64,000 bases of DNA, from the NCBI RefSeq assembly GCF_028640845.1, contig NC_080540.1, positions 130,600,420-130,664,419 of the forward strand, given 5' to 3'. Below the pieces are notes generated by a model. The model was not told where the DNA came from. It made no database searches and worked only from the letters and a program-made list of their open reading frames with translations. Source of the DNA: Ahaetulla prasina (lineage: Eukaryota; Chordata; Lepidosauria; Squamata; Colubridae). Below are positions 26,577 to 37,266 of the stretch, piece by piece; position 1 is the stretch's first letter, and each line of letters begins with the position of its first letter. The position numbers and the translations under genes were made by a program.

Positions 26577-28450
26577 AGCAGATGGCTAAAGATTATTTAA
26601 GGAAAGAGGAAAAAACAGTACAGCCCGCATTCAGAATCTAACAGCAGCCAGAGATCTCCAGTCATCAGGCCATAAAACCGAGTCCCCTCAGGTCTGCATG
26701 AGGGGGAACACTTTTTTTCACTCAGAATGGAACTTTGTGGGGAGGGGACAGGAGAAGGGTCCAACTTATGCACCAAAACTTTTCTTTAAATTAAAATGGA
26801 TATTAACAGATTTCTTTGGTTATTTCTGGGGTGGCCCTTTTTGTTCACTGGTCCTTTTTCCCCCCAACACCAGTGCATCAGTGTATGAAGTGTTACTGCT
26901 AAATGAAGTCCATGCTATGCCAGGAAGAGAGGAAGCTCTGATGGTATCTGCTATTCATGCATACAGTCTTCGGGAAGGGACTGAGAGAGGAAGCCAAATA
27001 CATTAGCCAGTTTAAACACACACACACAAACACCAATTATGCTTCTACCTTCAGTGTTTTGCCTAAGATAAGGTCTTAATTTTTTTCCTCACTGCTTTTC
27101 AGTCTGAAAGTTGTTCAGCTGTGGAGCAGAGGGGAAGATGGTAAATAGGTTGTAGGATTTTTCTGAGAAAACCTGCATTACAACCAGATCGTGTTTTCAT
27201 TAACCGTGACAGCTTTTAATTTTCTTTTTAATCGTGAATTTAAGCACGTTCTTCTGTTTTTTTAATTAGTGCCTTTTCCCTTGTTTAACAAAAAAATAGT
27301 TCACAATTTTCAGTTTGTTTCTGTTGTTATGTAAATACTTAAGGAATCAAAATGAGAGGAATGTAACTTTATTACATAAAAAGATCTCCATTTACCAGAT
27401 GGAGCTTTAAAATATGTATAAGCATTTGATATTTTTCATACTAGTTGGGGAAAAAAGGCATATAATGTCCCAAAACTCACAGCCTGGGGTTCTTGAGCAA
27501 AAGAGAGAAAATAGCCCCAGTTTGGGGGGAGAAATGGCATATTTTACAAAACCTAGAGTGAAATTCCAAATTATTTTCCCCAAAGACAATAAGGCCTCAA
27601 GAAATTGGGCTTAATTCTAGCAAATGGTTGACCCTAATGCTTGGGGAGAAGCAGTCCACTCCCCTCTCAAGTTGGCTTGACTCATAGTTGCAATCGGTGA
27701 CTATCTTTCAGCAGTTCCCCATTTTTCTACACCAGTATTACTGTAGCTGGAAGAATCATCTTTCTTACTCTCAAATCCCAGGAGGGAGATTGTATTCAAC
27801 TTTTTATCCTGAGAAAACTCATAGGTGCCATGCATAATATTATGAATGACTTAGACTTTAAGACCAGGGATAGCAACCTGCAGAGCTCCTGTGCCAACCA
27901 GTTACCTTATTTCCTTTTGCTGAGCCGCATACCTGGAATTTCTCTACCTTAGTAACAGACCCCAAAACTACCACAGAGACCTTCCCTTACAAAAAAGCAC
28001 TGTTCTGACCAGATCAGGGTAAGGGGGGACCCTGTGTTGGTGGGTGCCTTTTTATACTAAGTGTTACAGGTATTATTCCTGAAATGGACTCTGCCTTATA
28101 TTTCCATTTCTCTCAGCAGGTGAAAAAAGAAAGAAAGCTACCCTGTAGCATATTAATTTCTCATGTTTTTCTTGCTAGCTGTCATTCTCTCCATTCTCCC
28201 CATCCCCACTTTCTTTTTTAAAATTATTGGAAAAGGAATTATGGCATTCTACATTTGGACCATTTGATTGTTTTTTCTTATTTTGGAATTGGTGTATATC
28301 ATGCAGCCTTGCAGACATAATGTCTTGTGTGTATATATATATATTAAATCTGTGTTTAAATAAAACAGGCCTATGTACGTAATCCGTTAACGCAGCAGCA
28401 GCATTTGGTAGATAGTAATTAACTGTGAATAATAAATATACAACAAATTC
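26577..28450 (+). other. GRB2: GRB2 3' untranslated region
   Basis: About 1.9 kb of AT-rich sequence follows the stop, with no inserted transposon I can recognise, which is unusual next to the repeat-laden introns. Poly(A) signals are listed separately. A short (TG/TA)n run at 28328-28346 is preceded by cagacataatgtcttgtg, a string that reappears at 57323 beside a long AT tract. Confidence 0.8.
28359..28364 (+). terminator. GRB2: AATAAA polyadenylation signal of GRB2 (candidate)
   Basis: AATAAA lies 1.78 kb after the stop. A second AATAAA at about 28429 lies 70 bp further. Which is used cannot be told from sequence alone. Confidence 0.6.
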
Positions 28451-28655
28451 TTCACTTGAATATCAGTGTCTTCTTTATTAACACTTACAATTAAATAACA
28501 CATTTAAAGAATCGGTGGGGGTTTAATTATAGTAACATGCTGGAGATTATACTCTCAGAAATGGGAAGGACTAGATAAAAACTTAACTTTGATTTAAATT
28601 AAAATTATTGCTGTAGCTTCTCTTTGGAACCCATAAAGCAGGGAAAGCCGGTTGA

Positions 28656-28980
28656 GCATAACTCCTTGGTAAGCAAGAGTTGTTAAGTGAGTTTTGCTGC
28701 ATTTTACGATTTTCTTGCCATAAGTGAATCACTCTTATAAGTTAGTAATACGGTTAAGTGAATTTGGCTTTCCCATTGACTTTGTCAGAAGGTCGTAAAA
28801 GGTGATGATATGACACCATGGCAGTCATCATAAATACATGCCAGTTGCCAAGCATCCGAATTTTAATCATGTGACCACGGGGATAAAACGGTCATAAATT
28901 GAAAAACAAAATCCTTTTTTTTAAAAGTGCCTTTGTAACTTCAAGCGTTCACTAAAAGAATGGTTGTAATCTGTGCACTT
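28656..28980. mobile_element. CAGGTAGTCC-family DNA transposon, degenerate copy
   Basis: Family landmarks remain (gtaagcaagagttgttaagt, taagtgaatttggctttccc, agttgccaagcatccgaatt, catgtgaccacggggat), but both termini are eroded. Confidence 0.6.
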
Positions 28981-30409
28981 TCTCACCAGGGATAATTAGG
29001 GCCTGGGTGTATTTGTATGTTTATCTGTTGAAGGTACAAAATTAGTTTCTCTATTTGTTATCTTCTGCTTTTAGTGCTCAGATCCACAGCTCTATCTGCT
29101 TTCATCCAGAATGATTCCTTGCTGCACACAGCTATCCCTTGGTTTTTCATAGGTTTTCAAAGTGATTTTGCTAGAAAGAAGAGGCACTTTAGCAGTTTTA
29201 TTGAATGCAGAGGACTTTCTATTCTGATAGAAATTTGTTATATCTAAGGACTAGTTTTGGAGGACAGAGGCATCATCTATTATGGACCTTTATGAAACCA
29301 TGTACTGTTGTCATTCAGTCTGGGGACTTTTTTTTCTCAGTTAATCTTGTGGTTTAATCTCACTGCTACAATTTTAACAGAATGGCTCAGAAATTAAATG
29401 CATACCTTTTTTAAGGATTTTCCTATTTTTATCCAATTAAATTGTTTGTTCCTCAAATAATCAATTATTACACAGTATGTAATATGTTCTTTCAATATGT
29501 TTAATTCAACCAGTTTTCTGAATTTGCATAATATACCTAATCAGGCAAATAGGTTTTTTTAACACTTTGCACATCCATATAGATTGGTCTATTAGTGATT
29601 TTACCAGCTTTTTAGCTCTACTTTTTCCAGATTCAAAACAAAGACAATTTTGAGTTCAAAAAATCAGATTATAACCTTGGGTACAGTTTTCTGTAATTCC
29701 AAGGTAAAGGCTACAAATATTTTAGCTGGATGACCAAATGACTGTGTGAACATGACATGAATTTGTAAAATAGCCAATCACATTTTATCCAGTGTGTTTT
29801 GCACACTCAGCCCATGCACTTAATTTGTGGATCAGTTGCAATGATATATTAATTGAGTAAATCACACTCCAAAATTCAGATGGGCCTATCAGATAAAAAC
29901 GTTGGAGAGGTTTTGAATTTAAATTTTGAATTTAAAAAGAAACTTTTAAATTTTGAATTTAAAAAGAAACTTTTAATTTGGCATCGTTACAGAATGGAAT
30001 TTATACTTTTTTTTGTACTTTACCTCACCCCAATTCTAGATATGCTGCAGGCAAATTATAAGAGTAAAACTGTTTTGAAACAGTTCTTTCAGTTCACTTG
30101 ATAACCTGCTACCGATGTGAACTTTGCTGAGTTCTGCTTGCAAATTATGTTCCATTCTGCATGCAAAATGTATTTTAGGCAAATATCACCTCTCTAGATG
30201 ACATATTCATCCAAGCTTATATTTAAAAAGGAAAAACATGCACTTACCTGTTACTTAAATTGTTAGCTGTGCAGTAGAAAGCATATGGCTGACATTTAAA
30301 TCTTGGCTGCTAGTGAGCCTGTGCTTCCACTACTCTAAATAGACACTAAGTAACCACAGCAACAACAAACTTGCAATATAGGCGTTCAGGCAGAGTCAGC
30401 CTTCTCCAG

Positions 30410-30690
30410 ATCCCATCACTTAAATTTGTCGACTTACGGGACAATGGAAACGTGCCTTCTCAGTAGCAGCCTCAGCCATCTGGAACAGCATTCCCAGAGA
30501 TACAAGGGCTCCCTCTCTCCTTGCTTTCTAGAAGTCTCTTAGGCTGGCTGTGGTCCCAGGTCTGGGATTGGGGTGGCTGTGGAGCAGGGTTAGGGAGTGT
30601 CATTTTAGTTCAGGCAGTCCTGAGGTTTTTAGTAGTGTTTTTAATATATGTATTAGACTGGTTGTATACTTCCAGAGTTGGATGGCCTTA
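30410..30690 (+). mobile_element. LINE reverse-transcriptase C-terminal fragment (CR1/L2 type)
   Basis: The + strand frame across about 30447-30530 reads RAFSVAASAIWNSIPRD, the conserved C-terminal motif of CR1/L2-type ORF2. A stop soon follows, and the rest is the LINE 3' end. Confidence 0.6.
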
Positions 30691-30869
30691 CTAAATCCAA
30701 TTTTTTCAAAAAATCCTCATTCAACATTAGAAAAACATGAAGCGCTTTGATTAGATACATGTATGGGGACAATGATTGTAAGTCCCCAATCCTTGGGGAT
30801 TCAGCCATGGGTACAGGTATACAGGTAAAGAGTGAGCCCAGAGTAGGAACCTAAAAGTTCAAGTTGTTA

Positions 30870-32130
30870 TTAAATAATAATAACTTGAGATCAGGTCTTC
30901 TGCTGTGGCCTTTCCTGGTCTTTCTTAGTTGAGCAACAAGATTCTTGATCTCTCTCACTGTCACTGGTCCCTGCATTGCCCAGTTTTCTATAGTTTGGCT
31001 AGGACTTCCACTTTTCACAGAGTGTCCATGTATAGTTCCTGAAAATGTGCCTCCCAAGTCTGTGTGGGGATATGGTAGTCCACCATGGATGGACCATTGC
31101 TTTGGGAGCTTGATGTCATGTGATGGAATTGAGAGGGTTTGACTGCCTGAATGAGATCTCTCTGGTTGTTTCTCATGGCTTCCTTTTTCTTGCATGTCAG
31201 CAGTGGTTTATAGGGTCTCTTCTGTTGGAGGAGATCCTGTACAACTGGTGCTGTGTTGAATATACAAGCCTGGTGAGTGATACTGAGAGGGTTGTTGTTG
31301 TTGTTTGCCACTAAAACAGTCCTGTTCAAATCATGATTTGGAGTGGCATTATTGTTGTTTTGAGAGTGCATCATTACCAGGGGTGAAATATAAAATTTGT
31401 TTCTACCAGTTCTGTGGGCGTGGCTTGGGGGGGTAATGTGACTGGGTGAGCGTGGCCAACTTTTTTTAAAAAAACTTTTAAAAGCATTTTTTCTACAACC
31501 TCTTCGGCCGGAAAGGTTGTAAATGCTTTTAAAAGCCTCTGGTGATCCCAGCTGAGCTGCACACTTTGTTTTTACTTTTAAAAGCATTTTTTCAGCCGAA
31601 GAAAAAAATGCTTTTAAAAGTAAAAAAAACCCTCTGATGATCGCATGGCTCAGCTGGGCATGGAGGGGGGGCAGGGATTTTTGCTACCAGTTCTCTGAAC
31701 CACCCGCCACCATTGCTACCGGATCGAGTGATCTGGTCCAAACTGGGAGCATTTCACCCCTGATCATTACCGTGGGTTAGATGTTGGTGGAGCTCTTAGA
31801 TATGGGCGTTATAGTTTTCTAAAAGTGCATCAGGAGGCTCAGTTAATATCAGGACAGACTGTAGGCACCGTCAGTGATCTGAGGCCAATAGCTCAGTTAT
31901 CATTTGGTTTAAATATGGGGCCATTTAGCTCGATGGTAACTTTTCCTGTTGGCATTACTAAGGGTTGGTAGCAACCCTCAGTATGTGTTCCTTGAGTGAA
32001 AATATTTAAATAAAGCAACATTGAGATATGATCACTATCAAACTTAGGAGTAACTCCTAGAGCTTTGACAAAAGGGAAAAGGTCCCTAGAAACAATTATA
32101 TAGTAAATTGCACTCTTTCTTGAGCCAGAT
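30870..32130 (-). pseudogene. LINE ORF2 fragment (endonuclease end to RT start), interrupted by an hAT insertion
   Basis: Reading the minus strand from 32130 down, a segment with KFDSDHISMLLYLNI fits the SDH end of an apurinic-type endonuclease. After the hAT element (31378-31762), readings follow with WEAHFQELYMDT and VREIKNLVAQLRK, which match the linker and start of the reverse transcriptase in squamate LINEs. The expected GKAPGPD motif is altered, and frameshifts separate the parts. It is a dead fragment. Confidence 0.5.
31378..31762. mobile_element. hAT-type element with exact 8-bp target duplication
   Basis: The ends are CAGGGGTGAAAT and ATTTCACCCCTG, flanked by ATCATTAC at 31370-31377 and 31763-31770. 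The interior contains repeated cttttaaaagcattttttc palindromes and ends of the ctaccggatcgagtg type. It sits inside a LINE fragment, so it inserted later than the LINE. Confidence 0.88.
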
Positions 32131-32152
32131 AGATAGGTTGGTTTGGCTAGAT

Positions 32153-32680
32153 CAGGTGTCTGCAACCTGCGGCTCCGGAGCCGCATGCGGCTCCTTCATC
32201 CCCCTGCTGTGGCTCCCTGACGGCTGATCCACCACTGGCTGGCCCCACCCTTTGCTCTCTCCTCCCAGTCATTCCTCGCCTGGCCTGAGAAGGTAAGGGT
32301 GACGTGGGGGATGGAGACCAAGGTGTGTGCAGCACCAACAAGGGCTGGAAGAAGCGCCTGCGAGATATGGCAAGTACAGGGGTGCTTCGCTCCTGCTCTG
32401 GAATACGGAGCGAGTCTCCATCGCCCACCATCGCCTTTACCTTCTCAGGCCAGGTGAGGAGTGACTGGGAGGGGAGGGTGAGGGGTGGGGCCAGCTAGTG
32501 GTGGGTTCAGTGGACAGGAAGCCACAGCAGGGGAATGAAAGAGCTTCGTTTATCTGGGAACCTGAAATGACTCTTGATTTAAATATTGTAAAAAGCACCG
32601 AAAGAAGAAGAATATCAGCAAAAACAAAAACAAAAAAACCCACCAACCCTCGCCTGTTTTTGGAAATGGTTCAAGAGGGA

Positions 32681-32761
<81 letters not shown>

Positions 32762-32786
32762 GGAGGGAGGGAGATGAGAGAGGCAT

Positions 32787-32831
<45 letters not shown>

Positions 32832-33007
32832 CCTGTTTCCCACAGAAAACACCAGGAGCCACAAAACCTGGGTAAGCGTGGCTGGGGGGCGTCATGTGAC
32901 TGGGTGGGAGGGAGTAGCCACATCCATCCATGTTTTGTTGTTCCTGGTGTTTTCTGTGGGAAACGGGCCCAAATGGCTCTTTGAGTGTTTAAGGTTGCAG
33001 ACCCCTG
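32153..33007. mobile_element. 855-bp hAT-type element carrying a compound microsatellite
   Basis: The left end is CAGGTGTCTGCAACCTGCGG and the right end TTAAGGTTGCAGACCCCTG, with exact 8-bp target duplications GGCTAGAT at 32145-32152 and 33008-33015. The interior has CpG-rich segments and the microsatellite block at 32681-32830. It is non-autonomous. ORFs inside it are low-complexity. Confidence 0.88.
32681..32830. repeat. Compound microsatellite (AC)n-(GA)n-(ACAG)n
   Basis: (AC)14 at 32681-32708 is followed by about 24 GA units (32709-32756), a GGGA-rich bridge, and about nine ACAG units (32796-32830). It creates false ORFs on both strands. Confidence 0.95.
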
Positions 33008-33171
33008 GGCTAGATGGTCAAAGACCCCATTTAGAATGTGGTGGTTAACTTAAAGAATTTTTAAGCCACTCAGAGATCTGCAAGGTTCGATTGTTGATTC
33101 TCTGACCTATGTGTGAGGAGAAATCTGTTTTCTTCAGGATTGGGAGGGGTGACTTTCAGCTTTGTGTAGAG

Positions 33172-33306
33172 CAGGGGTGTCCAAACTTGGTCCCTTTAAG
33201 ACTTTTGGACTTCAATTCCCAGAGTTCCTCAGCCAGCTTTGCTGGCTGAGGGACTCTGGGAGTTGAAGTCCAAAAGTCTTAAAGGGACCAAGTTTGGACA
33301 CCCCTG
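33172..33306. mobile_element. Palindromic hAT MITE with exact 8-bp target duplication
   Basis: Starts CAGGGGTGTCCAAACTTGG and ends with its complement, CCAAGTTTGGACACCCCTG. The flanks GTGTAGAG (33164-33171 and 33307-33314) are identical. The 135 bp fold into one long hairpin with a gccagctttgctggc loop. It shares the core with the elements at 12548 and 35594. Confidence 0.9.
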
Positions 33307-33692
33307 GTGTAGAGGGTGTGACCATTAGAGCCCAATCATTAAGATTTTGTCCTAGGACTAGAAATGCATTTGGATACATCAATATTAGATCAGTAGCATA
33401 TGTTTTCAGTTCAGTCCACAAGGCTTTGATCTGGGGTGTCTTGTCTCATTCGAAACGTATAAGCATTTATTATCTACAAGACACCATGATAAAATTGCAT
33501 TAATACTGCCATGGCATATCTTGAATGGAAGGAAAGGCCTTGATATGGCACGAAGTGTAGTAGATACTAGGATGCTCAGCCCTCAGAGGATGCTGGAGAT
33601 CTGAAGGGGAGGTTTAATAGAACTGATCCAGCATGAGTGCCCTTCTCCTCTGATGCAGCCTCCAGGGGTGTCCAATCACAAATATGCCAATA

Positions 33693-34214
33693 GAGGTAGT
33701 CCTCAACTTACAACAGTTCATTTAGTGATGGTTTAAAGTTACAATGGCACTGAAAAAAGCAACTTATGATCATTTTCCAGTTACAACCATTTGCCATATC
33801 TCAGGGGTGTCAAACTGGCCGGATGCATCACGCGCAGGCCATGCCCACCCCGACTACATGAAGGGAAAAAACATCACAAAATGTCATGTGACAGCAACAT
33901 GACACTGCGAGTTTGACACCCGTGCCATGTCCCCATGGTCATGTCCCCATGGTCATGTGATCAAAATTCAGAAGGTTGGCAACTGACTCATATTTATGAC
34001 CACTGCAGTGTCCAAAGAGCCTTTTGGGATCTTCTAACAAAGTCAATGGGGAAGCCAGATTCTCTTAACAACTGTGTTACTAACTTTAATGAAGTGATTC
34101 ACTTAACCACCGTGGCAAGAAAGGTGATAAAATGAAGCAAAATTTACTTGGCAACCATCTCACCTAGTAACAGAGTTTTTGAGTTGAATTGTGGTCATAA
34201 ATCGAGGACTACCC
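33693..34214. mobile_element. CAGGTAGTCC-family DNA transposon (reverse orientation) with nested hAT
   Basis: The left end is agaggtagtcctcaacttac and the right end ataaatcgaggactaccc. The interior runs in reverse relative to the copies at 13760 and 16244 (ggttggcaactgactcatat, gaagccagattctcttaaca). An hAT-type element (33802-33924) is inserted within it. Confidence 0.75.
33802..33924. mobile_element. 123-bp hAT-type element nested in another transposon
   Basis: The ends are CAGGGGTGTCAAACTGG and GAGTTTGACACCCGTG. The flanking 8-mers ccatatct (33794-33801) and ccatgtcc (33925-33932) match at six of eight positions. Confidence 0.75.
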
Positions 34215-34717
34215 TATACTTTAATTCAAGCAATGCAAGCATCTTGCCTGAAGTCCTTCAGCTGATGTCACGGAGATACAGGGAATCGTACTTGCACTAT
34301 TCTCTATCTTGGCTGGCTCAGCATGTATTCATCCGAACCCCTGGATTAAGTTAATAGTGTCAAGAAGGGATTTCTCAATCCAGTCTGGTCTGGAAAGATG
34401 AAGTTTCCCTTCACAAACAAAAACAAGGTTTGTGAATGGTGTTTAATCTAGGCTTGTGTTCAATGTTCAAGTTCAGGTGACTGTGGTAAACCATAAGGTG
34501 GTTTTTGGTTTTTGCCTTAGTGTACGCTATTATATAAAGCTAGCCACATTGTTCTGTATATCAGTTTATGGCTCAGTGGAGAAGATAGCAAAGTTTATAT
34601 ATTGGATTTTTTTGGCTTCTGAAGGCTTCAGGGATTTCTGGGTAGTGAGATAACTGAATAAGACATTTTTTGGGGGGGCCTCTCTATATAAGAGGACTCT
34701 AATGAGGAGTATATATG

Positions 34718-34912
34718 AGGACTATAATGCTGGGAAAGATTGAGGGCAAAAGAAGGGGACGACAGAGAATGAGGTGGCTGGATGGAGTCACTGAAGCAGT
34801 AGGTGTGAGCTTAAATGGACTCCAGAGGATGGTAGAGGACAGGAAGGCCTGGAGGAATGTTGTCCATGGGGTCGCGATGGGTCGGACATGACTTCACAAC
34901 TAACAATAATAT
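34718..34912 (+). mobile_element. BovB (RTE) LINE 3' end
   Basis: The + strand reading KRRGRQRMRWLDGVTEAVGV, then VEDRKAWRNVVHGV, matches the C-terminus of BovB ORF2. The characteristic 3' end (gggtcggacatgacttcaca, then actaacaataat) follows. It is 5'-truncated, as most LINE copies are. Confidence 0.85.
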
Positions 34913-35593
34913 ATGAGGACAGTGGGTAGATTTCTTCTTATAATGCTCACAATCATTGGGGGGTCAGCAGCACACAAATCACACACATACATTAACATAC
35001 ACCTCAGATTCTCTCTCCATCTCAGGGACTTTTCTCCCCATACATGATTCTGCCCATCCAATCTGAATTCCAAAGAAAGAGCTACTAAGAATGTTGCAGG
35101 AATAAAGTTGCCAGCCAGAAGGCAGACTTTTCCAAGAGAAGCCCCAACATTATGGAACTTGTTTCCTCAGGTAAGATGCCAGGCTCTACTCTCCTTGCAT
35201 CCTGGAAAGCTCCTAAAAACATTTTGTTAAAGTGAACCTTTGGTTTATGATGTGATTATGGACAGGCATCTGAGCATGCTATGGTTTCTTTATTAAACTG
35301 ATTGTTTATTATGAATATTTTTTCCCTGTTGTGCTTTGTCCACAGTCTTTTCTGATTGATATGGTTTACGAATATTGTATACTTCTGAAAAGAAATTTTA
35401 CCTCCTCTCACAAATCTGTTTGCTATTTTATTTCATTGTTATCATGTGATGATACTTTGGGATCACCCCCTCCCCTCAATATGGCAGAGATTTATAGGCA
35501 AGTCACAGCTTCTCCCTTTCCCCTTCTTCAAAGCAGTCAATCCTTTGAAGCAGTACAACTTCTATACTATGTTCAGAGGTATGTTAGCTAGCT

Positions 35594-35741
35594 CAGGGGT
35601 CTCTGACCTTGGCCGCTTTAAGACTTGTGGACTTCAACTCCCAGAATTCCTCAGCCAGCTTTGCTTTGCTGGCTGAGGAATTCTGGAATTCTGGGAGTTG
35701 AAGTCCACGGGTCTTAAAGCGGCCAAGGTCGGAGACCCGAG
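35594..35741. mobile_element. Palindromic hAT MITE
   Basis: The left end CAGGGGTCTCTGACCTTGGC is complementary to the right end GGCCAAGGTCGGAGACCCGAG. The core (ggacttcaactcccagaatt and gccagctttgctttgctggc) is shared with the copies at 12548 and 33172. The flanks (agctagct and gctagatt) overlap, so the exact target duplication is unclear. Confidence 0.75.
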
Positions 35742-36686
35742 CTAGATTGCCAAAATAGTTCACTGATTCCAGATCATCTATGAAGGATGTAGCTGCCACA
35801 CCAGCATTACCTGGTAAAAGAGGCAGAGTTCATATATTACCCTGATTTATTTAATAATGGTTTGATGAGTGACACACAAAAATCTGGATTTCTAATTATT
35901 CTAAGATAGTTTGTTTAACCATACCTTGTGTCAACTTTGGAAGTCATACTAGGCCGTAGGCTTCCACGCTGCCACTTTCCCATGTGTGGGAAAATAGGAG
36001 GGGGGGATTTGGTAGAAGGGGCCATTAGACATAACATTCTTCCTGCCGGTCAAGGTCAGGCCAAGACTGCATCTGGAGGAGTGGTTGGAGTGATGTCTCG
36101 AGATGGGACGGTTGGTGATTGGAGCATGTGATCGGCAGAGGGGTCAAAGGGGTGGTGATTTTGGAGTTTGTCTTAATGAGGAAAAACCCGGATCCCCAGA
36201 TTCGGAATTTATCCAGTTCTGCCAGTTTACCTATGCTAGTAAAAGAACTTTGAAAGATGTTTGCTTCGGAGTCTTTTCTGCAGGAGGGGGGTTTTCTGGA
36301 AATCTGACACCTTGTTGAATAATGTATTAATATAACACATTACTCCACAGACTGATAATTTTGAACTAGTTTAGTTTGATGTACGAATTCAGCAATGTGA
36401 TTTTGATTTGCACTTTCCCCCAAACTTGGCATCTTCAGATGGCATTGGATTTCAACTCTTTCTTATAACATCAGATCTTATTAAAATCAAACACAGTTGA
36501 AGAGTACCAGGTTCAATTACACAAATTATGCATAGCTAAAAAATACTATTTTTTACCCAACCTGGAGTTACGAATAAAAACACAAACTCTGATAAGGTAG
36601 GATTGGGGCTGCTTGTTGAAGTAGCTTCACCGGGTAATACAAACGATGGAAAACGACAGAAAACGATGGACGTCGGTCCATCCTCT

Positions 36687-37246
36687 TGTAGGAATTTAGC
36701 ACCCACCCCCCTCCTAGAAGAATGAAATATTTTAGAAAATATTTAAAAGGCAGAATATATTTCCCTGGATGAGAAATGGAGAAACATGTTTTAAAGACAA
36801 AGGAGCTTCCTGACTCCCCCCCACCTTTGTCAATGGGCCATTAAAAGCCTCAGCTAAGCTCACTCATTCTCCCCACCTTTGTCAATGGGCAATTAAGGCT
36901 TCAACCAAGCTCACTCAATCCCCCCATGATTTGCAACACAATACAACTGAAACTCACCACATGGCAAGGCTCAAGCAAGCTTGAGAGACAGCCAGCAAGG
37001 CTAGCTAAGACCCCCACCCCCTGGGAGTCTGACAACCAATCAGGATACTCTTCCTGTGCCCCAGAAAGGTCAAAGCTCAGAAAAATCATAAAACCAGGGA
37101 GCACACAGGATCTCAGCCCTTTTCTGTTCAGGAACTCAAGCCATGTGATCCTGACCACCATTAAACCATCTTTCCAAGCAGCCTCCATGTTTCCAGTGTC
37201 TTTGTCCCCACTTGGAACTGAACCCAGATGGATATTTCTTCCAACA
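36687..37246 (+). mobile_element. Endogenous retrovirus 5' LTR
   Basis: The right boundary is firm: the sequence ends CCAACA directly before a primer-binding-site-like TGGCACCCCAGATGGGAC. The left boundary (TG at 36687) is a guess. The U3-like part has two tandem units of about 52 bp, a CCAAT box (about 37035) and a TATA-like ATAAAA (about 37088). ATTAAA at about 37159 would serve as poly(A) signal. No matching 3' LTR was found downstream. The only other copy of LTR sequence is a 49-bp patch at 41175-41223. Confidence 0.65.
36819..36922 (+). repeat. Tandem ~52-bp repeats in the LTR U3 region
   Basis: ccccacctttgtcaatgggc starts at 36819 and again at 36871, followed by ttaaaagcctcagctaagct and its variant ttaaggcttcaaccaagct. 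Duplicated U3 segments are a common feature of retroviral enhancers. Confidence 0.8.
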
Positions 37247-37248
37247 AT

Positions 37249-37266
37249 TGGCACCCCAGATGGGAC
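37249..37266 (+). other. Retroviral primer-binding site (candidate)
   Basis: TGGCACCCCAGATGGGAC begins with the TGG that pairs to a tRNA CCA end and lies two bases after the LTR end. I could not assign the tRNA. Confidence 0.6.

Noticed and set aside
32550..32931. Several ORFs of 86-104 codons
   Set aside because: They are translations of the (AC)(GA)(ACAG) microsatellite block.
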